Shown here in pieces: positions 1-5,995 of a DNA stretch of 5,995 bases; the first letter of the stretch is position 1, and every line of letters begins with the position of its first letter. A program made the translations under genes and the position numbers. Where the stretch lies: assembly GCA_964616875.1 (NCBI GenBank), contig CAZTSJ010000019.1:1-5995 (forward strand), given 5' to 3'. Source of the stretch: RBG-16-66-20 sp964616875 (GTDB lineage: Bacteria > Pseudomonadota > Gammaproteobacteria > Burkholderiales > SG8-39). Under the pieces are notes generated by a model. That model saw only the letters and a list, made by a program, of their open reading frames with translations, was not told the DNA's origin and did not search any database.

Positions 1-1
1 C

Positions 2-655
2 GACCTGATTCGCGGCGCGCGGCTGGTGGCGAATCCGGGTTGCTATCCCACCGCGATACAGCTCGGCCTGCTGCCGCTGATCGAAGCCGGCGCGGTGGAT
101 TTCGACCATCTGATCGCCGATGCGAAATCGGGCGTATCGGGCGCAGGACGGAAACTGGAGTTAAACCTGATGCACGCCGAGGCGTCGGACAACTTCGCGG
201 CCTACAAGGTCGACGGCCACAGGCACTGGCCGGAAATCCGCCAGGGTCTCGCGCAGGCGGCACGGCGCGAAGTGGGCTTGGTGTTCGTCCCGCACTTGAC
301 GCCGATGATCCGCGGAATCCACGCCACGCTCTACGGACGCATCACGAGGGAAATGGATTTTCAGGCGCTGTATGAAAAGCGCTATGCGAACGAGCCTTTT
401 GTCGATGTCATGCCGGCGGGCAGCCACCCGGACACCCGCTCGACGCGCGCGGCGAACGTCTGCCGCATCGCGGTGCACCGGCCGCCCGAGCGCGGTGGGC
501 GCGGGGAGTACGGGCAGCGCGGCGACACGCTGGTGGTGCTCGCCGTGATCGACAACCTCATGAAAGGCGCCTCGGGCCAGGCGGTGCAGAACATGAACCT
601 GATGTTCGGCCTGCCGGAGGCCATGGGTCTCGAGCAAGTATCGGTGGTTCCGTAG
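2..655 (+). CDS. argC: N-acetyl-gamma-glutamyl-phosphate reductase, 3' part (5' end outside the window)
   Basis: ArgC catalyses the NADPH-dependent reduction of N-acetylglutamyl phosphate to N-acetylglutamate semialdehyde, the third step of arginine synthesis, in the cytoplasm. The reading frame is open from base 2, so about 217 residues are present; about 130 N-terminal residues, including the nucleotide-binding Rossmann part, are missing compared with the usual length near 345. Visible family marks are the active-site loop NPGCYPTA (nucleophile Cys codon at 41-43), AKSGVSGAGR, HRHWPEI and HLTPMIRGI (likely catalytic His codon at 293-295), and the C-terminal GASGQAVQNMNLM. Between CRIAVHRP and GDTLVVL there is a short Gly/Arg-rich stretch that looks longer than in relatives I recall. 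The gene is first of four closely spaced + strand genes; the next starts 10 bases after its stop. Identity is secure; the GTG at 26 is an internal codon, not the start. Confidence 0.97.
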   Translation, partial: DLIRGARLVANPGCYPTAIQLGLLPLIEAGAVDFDHLIADAKSGVSGAGRKLELNLMHAEASDNFAAYKVDGHRHWPEIRQGLAQAARREVGLVFVPHLTPMIRGIHATLYGRITREMDFQALYEKRYANEPFVDVMPAGSHPDTRSTRAANVCRIAVHRPPERGGRGEYGQRGDTLVVLAVIDNLMKGASGQAVQNMNLMFGLPEAMGLEQVSVVP

Positions 656-665
656 AGGATCGTGG

Positions 666-1421
666 ATGGCCAAGCGCTTCTGGAAGCTGCGCCGGCGCTT
701 CGGTATTGCCGCACCGAAGGTATCGGTGCATACGCATGTCCCTTGGTACCTGCGCTGGCTCAGCATCGCCTTGTTGCTCGCGTTTTCGGCGACTCTGGCC
801 GCCTGGATGTACGACGCCGGCCGGCGCTTCGCCGGGTTCGATCGCAGCGAGGTCGAGCAGGAACTCCTGGCGGCACGCAGGGAACTGGGCAAAGTGCGCG
901 AAGAGATCGAGCGCCTGCGCGCGCTTGCCAACGCCGCCGACAGCAAGCTGTCGATCGAACGCAGCGCCCAGCAGAAGCTGGTGCAGCAAACGCGCACCCT
1001 CGAGCAGGACAATGCGCGGCTGCGCGAGGAACTCGCGATCTTCGAGAGCATGCTTTCCTCGGAATCCGCGAGCGCCGCGCCGCTCTCGATCCTGCGCTTC
1101 AAGGCCGAGCCCGACGTGATCCCGGGCGAATACCGCTACCGGGTGCTGCTGCTCGCGTCGGGCCCCCGCCGGGGAAGGGAGTTTGAGGGGCGGCTAGAGT
1201 TGGCGATCAACCTGACGGAGGGCGGCCGCAGTGATATCATCACGCTACCAGGTCAGGGGCAATCCGATTCCGCCACCTTCCGTTTGGCATTCAAGCACTT
1301 CCAGAGGTTTGACGGCACTTTCCGGGTGAGTCCCAAGGCCAAGGTCGTGAGCGTGCAGGTGCGCGTTTACGAGAATGGGTCGGCGGAACCAAGAGTAACC
1401 CGCAGCGCGACGTTGGGCTGA
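666..1421 (+). CDS. Single-pass membrane protein with coiled coil, unknown function (DUF6776-like)
   Basis: A 251-residue protein with no enzymatic motif that I can see. Residues 1-26 are basic and aromatic. A hydrophobic helix follows at about 27-48, then a charged heptad-like region at about 60-127 rich in Glu, Arg, Gln and Leu that should form a coiled coil. A C-terminal domain of alternating hydrophobic residues (about 138-248) suggests a beta-sandwich. The positive N-terminus predicts an N-in, C-out topology, putting the coiled coil and C-terminal domain in the periplasm. The ATG is supported by AGAGGA at 654-659, six bases upstream. It lies between argC and a bactofilin, 13 bases before the latter. 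I recall this type of protein beside bactofilin genes in betaproteobacteria, filed as DUF6776; that family name is from memory. A role as membrane partner of the bactofilin is inferred from position only. Confidence 0.85.
   Translation: MAKRFWKLRRRFGIAAPKVSVHTHVPWYLRWLSIALLLAFSATLAAWMYDAGRRFAGFDRSEVEQELLAARRELGKVREEIERLRALANAADSKLSIERSAQQKLVQQTRTLEQDNARLREELAIFESMLSSESASAAPLSILRFKAEPDVIPGEYRYRVLLLASGPRRGREFEGRLELAINLTEGGRSDIITLPGQGQSDSATFRLAFKHFQRFDGTFRVSPKAKVVSVQVRVYENGSAEPRVTRSATLG
1212..1240 (+). promoter_or_regulatory. Possible internal sigma-70 promoter ahead of the bactofilin and erpA genes
   Basis: Inside the 3' part of the membrane-protein gene, CTGACG (1212-1217, four of six matches to TTGACA) is followed after exactly 17 bases by TATCAT (1235-1240, five of six matches to TATAAT). 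Transcription would begin near 1247, giving a leader of about 190 bases before the bactofilin start. The stretch is locally AT-rich in a GC-rich gene. No experimental support; it could be coincidence. Confidence 0.35.
1231..1243. repeat. Short inverted repeat GTGAT-atc-ATCAC over the -10 element
   Basis: A perfect five-base inverted repeat with a three-base centre covers the TATCAT element of the candidate internal promoter. A binding site there could block RNA polymerase, so it is a possible operator. It also encodes SDIIT of the membrane protein, and such a short repeat can arise by chance. Confidence 0.3.
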
Positions 1422-1434
1422 AACAAGGCAAAGC

Positions 1435-1827
1435 ATGTTTCGCAAAGACAGCAAGCCGCAGAATCGCATCGACAGCCTGATCGGCGCCACCACGCGCATC
1501 GAGGGCAATGTCTTTTTCAGCGGCGGCCTGCGGGTGGACGGCGCGGTGCGCGGCAACGTCGCGGGGCTGCCGGACCAGCCGGCGACGCTGGTTGTTTCGG
1601 AGCAGGCGCGCATCGACGGCGAAGTACAGGCTGCTCATGTGGTGGTGAGCGGCACGATCAACGGGCCGGTGGACGCGCGCGAAACGCTAGAACTTCAGTC
1701 CGGATCGCGTGTCATAGGCGACATCCATTACAAAAGCATCGAGATCCAGCAGGGCGCGGTGGTCGAAGGGCGGCTGGTGCACCATGCCGCCGAGGCCAGG
1801 GCCGTCGAGTTGAAAATCGCCAAATAG
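1435..1827 (+). CDS. Bactofilin (polymer-forming cytoskeletal protein)
   Basis: Bactofilins self-assemble without nucleotide into filaments on the inner face of the membrane and position cell-wall enzymes or polarity factors. The 130-residue product has the usual layout: a short polar N-terminal tail (about 1-16), a core (about 17-113) of short beta-strands separated by Gly/Asp turns (IEGNVFFSGGLRVDGAVRGNV, then IDGEV, ING, IGDI and VEGR repeats) forming a right-handed beta-helix, and a short charged C-terminal tail. The turn pattern of ‘I-D/E-G-x-V’ is typical. AAGG at 1425-1428 lies six bases before the ATG. The gene sits 13 bases after the membrane coiled-coil gene and 32 before erpA. In Helicobacter (CcmA) and several alphaproteobacteria, bactofilins work with M23 peptidases; an M23 gene lies about 1.5 kb away on the other strand. 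The family assignment is firm; the cellular role here is inference. Confidence 0.95.
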   Translation: MFRKDSKPQNRIDSLIGATTRIEGNVFFSGGLRVDGAVRGNVAGLPDQPATLVVSEQARIDGEVQAAHVVVSGTINGPVDARETLELQSGSRVIGDIHYKSIEIQQGAVVEGRLVHHAAEARAVELKIAK

Positions 1828-1859
1828 CAGTTCGAAAAGCTACGCTACAGGAGTGCGCC

Positions 1860-2225
1860 ATGAATGCAGTCACTGACAGTGCAGTTACCGAAATGCCGGC
1901 GCCGCTGGTCTTTTCGGACAGCGCCGCGGACAAGGTGAAGCAACTGATCGAAGAGGAAGGCAACCCGGGTCTCAAGCTGCGCGTGTTCGTCACTGGCGGC
2001 GGCTGCTCCGGATTCCAGTACGGCTTCACCTTCGACGAAGTGCAGAACGAAGACGACTCCGTGATGGAAAAGAACGGCGTCAAGCTGCTCATCGACCCGA
2101 TGAGCTACCAGTACCTGACGGGCGCCGAGATCGACTACAGCGAGGGCCTGGAAGGCGCGCAGTTCGTGATCAAGAACCCGAACGCGACCTCCACCTGCGG
2201 CTGCGGCTCCTCGTTCTCGGCCTAA
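1860..2225 (+). CDS. erpA: Iron-sulfur cluster insertion protein ErpA (A-type carrier)
   Basis: ErpA receives an iron-sulfur cluster from the assembly machinery and delivers it to apo-enzymes; in E. coli these include the isoprenoid enzymes IspG and IspH. The 121-residue protein has a variable N-terminal tail (1-15) and then the HesB/IscA-type fold, with the three conserved cluster ligands at Cys49 (in GGGCSGF) and Cys113 and Cys115 (in TCGCGSSF). The motif FVTGGGCSGFQYGF and the length match ErpA better than IscA, which is nearer 107 residues. AGGAG at 1849-1853 stands six bases before the ATG, the strongest ribosome binding site in the window. erpA is last in the + strand gene set and its TAA (2223-2225) interlocks with the TAG of the opposing anmK. 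Expression may come from argC read-through or from the possible internal promoter near 1240. Confidence 0.96.
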   Translation: MNAVTDSAVTEMPAPLVFSDSAADKVKQLIEEEGNPGLKLRVFVTGGGCSGFQYGFTFDEVQNEDDSVMEKNGVKLLIDPMSYQYLTGAEIDYSEGLEGAQFVIKNPNATSTCGCGSSFSA

Positions 2226-3289
2226 CCCGGGTAGATTGCCCCAAGCACGCGCGCTGCGCGTGCGCCGGTAACAGACGGAAGGTTGCCGGTTTTCCCCTCC
2301 AGCGCCTGCTTCGCAAGCCAGCCGAAGGCAGCCGCTTCCACCAGTTGCGGGTCGATGCCATGGCGCTCGGTCGTCTCCAGAGTTGCCGGCGCGGCAACTT
2401 CGGCAAGCCGGCGCATGAGGGCGTCATTTTTCGTGCCGCCGCCGCAGGCAATCAACCGCCGCGCGCCGGCGCAATGCTGGGCGATCGCGTTCGCCAGGCT
2501 CTGGGCGGTCAGTGCGAGCAGCGTCGCCTGCACTGCCTGCGGATCCTCGCCGCCCCGCAGCTTCGCCTGCAGCCAGCTGTCGTTGAACAGATCCCGGCCG
2601 GTGCTCTTGGGGGGCGGCGCGACGAAGTAAGGATCCTGCAGCATGCGCGCCAGCAGTTCAGGGATCGCCCGCCCGCCGGCAGCCCAGCCGCCGCTCGCAT
2701 CATGAGGGGTACCGAGGTGGCGCGATGCCCACAGATCGAGCAGGCAATTGCCCGGGCCGCTGTCGAAGCCGGTCACCTTGCCATGGCGCGGCAGGAAGGT
2801 CAGATTGGCGATGCCGCCTAGATTGATCACGACGCGCTCTTCCGTGCGGTCTGCGAACGTGGCTGCATGGAAGGCGGGTACCAGCGGTGCGCCCTGTCCC
2901 CCGGCGGCGATGTCGCGGCTGCGGAAATCGGCGACCACGCGTATTCCGGTGAGCTCGGCCAGCAATGCTGCATTGCCGATTTGCGTGCTGTAGCCGCTCT
3001 GCGGCCGGTGGCGCACGGTCTGGCCGTGGCAGCCAATCGCCCGAACCTCGGCGGCTGCGGTTTTCGACCTGGTGAGAACTTCGGCGACGGCGGCGGCATA
3101 AATCCTCGCCAGCGCATTGCCGGCGAGCGCGGCGCGGTCGATTTCGTTCGCTCCCGGTGAATTGAGCGCCAGCAGCTCGCGCTTGAGCGCGGTGTCGAAG
3201 GCAAGGTGGGTGTGCGCCAGCAGACGCGGCTTGGCGCCGGCCAAATCGGCCAGCACTGCATCGACCCCGTCGAGGCTGGTACCCGACAT
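2222..3289 (-). CDS. anmK: Anhydro-N-acetylmuramic acid kinase
   Basis: AnmK cleaves the 1,6-anhydro ring of anhydro-MurNAc while phosphorylating it with ATP to give MurNAc-6-phosphate, returning wall sugar to metabolism. From the ATG at 3289 the product has 355 residues of the ASKHA (actin-like) kinase fold: phosphate-binding MSGTSLDGVD (1-10), HGQT (88-91), DFRSRDIAAGGQGAPL (121-136), NLGGIAN (156-162), FDSGPGN (175-181, with the probable catalytic Asp176), PPPKSTGRDLF (225-235), CGGGTKND (282-289) and GNLPSVTGA (335-343). The start is doubtful. Relatives begin several residues earlier with a strand ending in IGLMSGTS, and here in-frame EIFAGL precedes the ATG with no ATG, GTG or TTG before the in-frame stop at 3398-3400. 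The ATG shares its A with the TGA of the M23 gene, so translation may be coupled; no good ribosome binding site lies at normal distance from it. Family identity is certain. Confidence 0.96.
   Translation of the reverse strand: MSGTSLDGVDAVLADLAGAKPRLLAHTHLAFDTALKRELLALNSPGANEIDRAALAGNALARIYAAAVAEVLTRSKTAAAEVRAIGCHGQTVRHRPQSGYSTQIGNAALLAELTGIRVVADFRSRDIAAGGQGAPLVPAFHAATFADRTEERVVINLGGIANLTFLPRHGKVTGFDSGPGNCLLDLWASRHLGTPHDASGGWAAGGRAIPELLARMLQDPYFVAPPPKSTGRDLFNDSWLQAKLRGGEDPQAVQATLLALTAQSLANAIAQHCAGARRLIACGGGTKNDALMRRLAEVAAPATLETTERHGIDPQLVEAAAFGWLAKQALEGKTGNLPSVTGARAARVLGAIYPG
2245..2263. repeat. Perfect GC-rich hairpin at the erpA/anmK convergent junction
   Basis: GCACGCGC and GCGCGTGC form an uninterrupted eight-base-pair stem with a three-base loop (GCT). 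It lies 20 bases past the erpA stop and inside the last codons of anmK. Neither strand has a T run after it, so it is not a canonical intrinsic terminator. It might stall polymerase or protect the erpA transcript end. GC-rich coding DNA makes such stems by chance fairly often. Confidence 0.35.
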
Positions 3290-4611
3290 CAGGCCGGCGA
3301 AGATTTCCTGCGTCCCTCTAGCGCGGCGACCTGGCTGTGCGCGAGCAGATCGAGTTGCGCCGCGAGCGCTTGCGCGCGGCCGCGGAAATCGTCCATATCA
3401 TGGCGCGCGACCGGCGTGCCGGCGGGCAGGGGCACCGAGAGCGGGTTGCGCGCGGTGCCCGCGATCCGGAGTTCGTAGTGCAGATGAGGTCCGGTCGCCC
3501 AGCCGGTCTGGCCGACCAGGCCGACGGTATCACCCTGCGCGACACGGGCGCCGGGGCGAACGCCGCGCCCGAAAGCCTTGAGGTGTGCGTACCAGGTGGA
3601 ATGCCGGCTGTCGTGGCGCACGATCACCAGGTTTCCGTAGCCGCCCTGCCGGCCAGCAAATTCCACGATACCGTCGCCGACGGCGCGCACGCGCGTGCCG
3701 GAGGGTGCCGCATAGTCAACGCCCCGGTGCGCGCGCCAGGCATTGTGCAGCGGGTGCATGCGCATGCCGAAACCGGAACTGACGCGCGAGAGCTCCAGCG
3801 GCGAGCGCAGCAGGGCCTTGCGCATGTTCTTGCCATCCTGGGCGAAATAGGCGTCAGCGTAGCGCAGCGCGCGATACTTGCGGCCCTGGTTGGTGAACTC
3901 GGCGGCGAGCACATTTCCGGCGCGCAGCGGCCGGCCGTCGATCGAGTGCATTTCATAGAGCACCGAAAAGCGGTCTCCCTGGCGCAAATCACGGTGGAAA
4001 TCGACCTCGCTGCCGAACACGTCGGCGAGTTGAATTGCGATGGCATCCGGAATGCCGGCAGCGTCGGCGGCGGCGAAGAGCGAGGAGCGGATGAGCGCCG
4101 ATTTCATCGCGGTTCGCGTCGTGATCTGCGCGCGCTGCTCGCTTGCGATCAGGCGCTCGCCGGCGCGCTCGATCCTGACGGCGGTATCGCGCGCGGCGAG
4201 AAAGCCGAGCCAGACGAGTTCACCCTCATTTGCGTCCCGGTCGCCCACGTCGGCGCGAACTTCGGCGGTAACGATGGTGCCCGGTCGCAGCTGCCGCAGT
4301 GCGCGCTGGCTCATCAACGCGCGAATGTCGGCCTCGCTGATGGCAAGCCGTGCGAGCAGACCCTGGAAAGTATCGCCGCGCTGCAGGCGATCCTCGCGCA
4401 CATAGGTGGCCGGCGCCGGCAGCAGCGCCTCCTCGAGGCGGATCGCCAGCGGCTCGAGTACCGCCGCTTTCGCGAGCAGCAACTCCGCGTCGCTCGAGGG
4501 CACGATGGTGGCGACGGCGGCGACTGCGCTTGAGAGCGCGCACACCGCCAGCAGCGCGGCGCGCCGAAGCGGTACCCCCTGTGTCCCAGCTCCCCGCACG
4601 TCCACCCGCAT
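3289..4611 (-). CDS. M23 family peptidoglycan endopeptidase, MepM-like
   Basis: This is a zinc metallopeptidase expected to cut peptide cross-links of peptidoglycan in the periplasm. The 440 residues comprise a basic N-terminus with a hydrophobic segment (about 17-37, uncleaved anchor or signal peptide), a LysM-like/OapA-type segment (about 69-115, with LQRGDTFQGLLARL), a second N-terminal domain (about 165-260, including DIDF-like EVDFHRDLRQGDRFSVLYE) and the M23 domain (about 278-395). Zinc ligands are visible as His295 and Asp299 (HRGVD) and His378 (GPHLHYEL), with probable catalytic His343 (YAHL) and His376, so the enzyme looks active. Architecture and length fit E. coli MepM (about 440 residues). 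The start is the ATG at 4611; AAGGGA (4630-4625) lies 13 bases upstream, rather far. It diverges from tyrS and its TGA overlaps the anmK ATG by one base, so hydrolase and recycling kinase are probably co-transcribed. Confidence 0.95.
   Translation of the reverse strand: MRVDVRGAGTQGVPLRRAALLAVCALSSAVAAVATIVPSSDAELLLAKAAVLEPLAIRLEEALLPAPATYVREDRLQRGDTFQGLLARLAISEADIRALMSQRALRQLRPGTIVTAEVRADVGDRDANEGELVWLGFLAARDTAVRIERAGERLIASEQRAQITTRTAMKSALIRSSLFAAADAAGIPDAIAIQLADVFGSEVDFHRDLRQGDRFSVLYEMHSIDGRPLRAGNVLAAEFTNQGRKYRALRYADAYFAQDGKNMRKALLRSPLELSRVSSGFGMRMHPLHNAWRAHRGVDYAAPSGTRVRAVGDGIVEFAGRQGGYGNLVIVRHDSRHSTWYAHLKAFGRGVRPGARVAQGDTVGLVGQTGWATGPHLHYELRIAGTARNPLSVPLPAGTPVARHDMDDFRGRAQALAAQLDLLAHSQVAALEGRRKSSPA
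3305..3319 (-). promoter_or_regulatory. Candidate ribosome binding site for a non-AUG anmK start
   Basis: On the - strand, AGAGGG (3319-3314) contains GAGG and lies nine bases before an in-frame ATC codon (3304-3302). Starting there would restore the (M)FAGLMSGTS beginning expected of AnmK. The spacing is good, whereas nothing comparable serves the ATG at 3289, where the nearest AGGA (3309-3306) is 16 bases away. Initiation at ATC is rare, so this remains a hypothesis. Confidence 0.25.
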
Positions 4612-4625
4612 GGATCGGCTAGAAT
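4597..4625 (+). promoter_or_regulatory. Candidate tyrS promoter
   Basis: TAGAAT at 4620-4625 matches TATAAT in five of six positions and sits 37 bases before the tyrS ATG, predicting a start near 4632. The -35 position (4597-4602, CACGTC) is a poor match, so the box is judged mainly on the -10 and its place. It overlaps the first codons of the divergent M23 gene. Confidence 0.4.
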
Positions 4626-4649
4626 CCCTTGTTATTCAGAGACCTGGGA

Positions 4650-4658
4650 AGTGTAGCA
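4650..4658 (-). promoter_or_regulatory. Candidate extended -10 promoter of the M23-anmK operon
   Basis: On the - strand the sequence reads TGCTACACT, an extended -10 (TGn followed by TACACT, four of six matches to TATAAT). It predicts transcription from about 4643, some 30 bases before the M23 start codon. No good -35 is seen upstream, which an extended -10 can tolerate. It lies just before the tyrS ATG. Confidence 0.4.
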
Positions 4659-4661
4659 CGC

Positions 4662-5857
<1,196 letters not shown>

Positions 5858-5861
<4 letters not shown>

Positions 5862-5995
5862 AATACGAAGTCTTCGCCATCAAGTACGGGCGCCACGAGC
5901 GCAACGCGAGCGCCAATTTCCTCGGCGGCGACCCGCACGACGGGCCGATGCCGCTCGACTATTTCGTGTGGCTGATCCGCGGCGAGGGGCGCGAG
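5858..5995 (+). CDS. Metallo-beta-lactamase-fold hydrolase, N-acyl-homoserine-lactonase-like, 5' part
   Basis: Only the first 46 residues are in the window; the frame is open to the edge. The N-terminus MKYEVFAIKYG followed by NFLGGDPHDGPMPLDYFVW resembles the opening of MBL-fold proteins annotated as the N-acyl homoserine lactonase family, which open the lactone ring of quorum-sensing signals. The zinc-binding HxHxDH motif would come later and cannot be checked, so neither activity nor substrate is known; other lactones or esters are equally possible. The ATG overlaps the tyrS TGA by four bases (ATGA), and AAGGA at 5843-5847 lies 10 bases upstream inside tyrS, so translation is probably coupled. 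In many betaproteobacteria I would expect dtd (D-aminoacyl-tRNA deacylase) near tyrS, so this neighbour is less usual. The family call is from memory of related sequences. Confidence 0.7.

Noticed and set aside
161..1102. A 313-codon open frame on the - strand across argC and the membrane-protein gene
   Set aside because: It crosses two well-supported + strand genes, has low-complexity Ser/Arg-rich composition and no ribosome binding site or motif that I could see.
1828..1859. Dedicated erpA promoter in the gap after the bactofilin
   Set aside because: TACGCT at 1841-1846 has no fitting -35 and would leave almost no leader before the ribosome binding site.
2245..2263. Intrinsic bidirectional terminator between erpA and anmK
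   Set aside because: The stem is good but no T run follows on either strand, so I list it only as a hairpin.
3337..4533. A 398-codon open frame on the + strand opposite the M23 peptidase gene
   Set aside because: It is a shadow frame: high GC removes stop codons from the strand opposite a real gene. The product has no recognisable motif, while the - strand frame encodes a complete M23 enzyme.
4629..4661. Upstream TTG start for tyrS adding 11 residues
   Set aside because: No ribosome binding site precedes it, it would lie upstream of the predicted transcription start, and TyrRS proteins do not need the extra residues.
4612..4661. T-box or other leader control of tyrS
   Set aside because: The spacer is only 50 bases, far too short for a T-box, which is also not expected in proteobacteria.

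Overview
The window reads as a conserved housekeeping stretch of a GC-rich betaproteobacterial chromosome. This is judged from gene content and order (argC, membrane coiled-coil protein, bactofilin, erpA, then anmK, M23 peptidase and tyrS on either side of a divergent junction), from the protein families and from the high GC content. Order or species cannot be fixed from the sequence alone. I see no mobile element, CRISPR array, tRNA or rRNA. Coding density is near total; the longest gap between genes is 50 bases.

Layout. On the + strand, 2-2225 carries four closely spaced genes: the 3' two thirds of argC (arginine biosynthesis), a single-pass membrane protein with a coiled coil and no known function, a bactofilin (polymer-forming cytoskeletal protein) and erpA (iron-sulfur cluster carrier). 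On the - strand, 4611 down to 2222 carries a MepM-like M23 peptidoglycan endopeptidase followed by anmK (anhydro-N-acetylmuramic acid kinase, cell-wall recycling). Their stop and start codons share one base. anmK meets erpA head-on with interlocking stop codons. From 4662 the + strand carries tyrS (type 2 tyrosyl-tRNA synthetase) and, overlapping it by four bases, the start of a metallo-beta-lactamase-fold protein resembling N-acyl-homoserine lactonases, which runs off the window.

How the genes relate. Peptidoglycan is the recurring theme of the middle: a cytoskeletal scaffold, a membrane coiled-coil protein that could be its anchor, a wall hydrolase and a kinase that salvages a sugar released by wall turnover. 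argC, erpA and tyrS are unrelated housekeeping functions. I found no convincing new system. The points most worth checking are the start of anmK (the usual first beta-strand lies upstream of the only standard start codon), a possible internal promoter with an overlapping inverted repeat ahead of the bactofilin, the lactonase-like gene coupled to tyrS, and the face-to-face promoter arrangement between tyrS and the peptidase gene.
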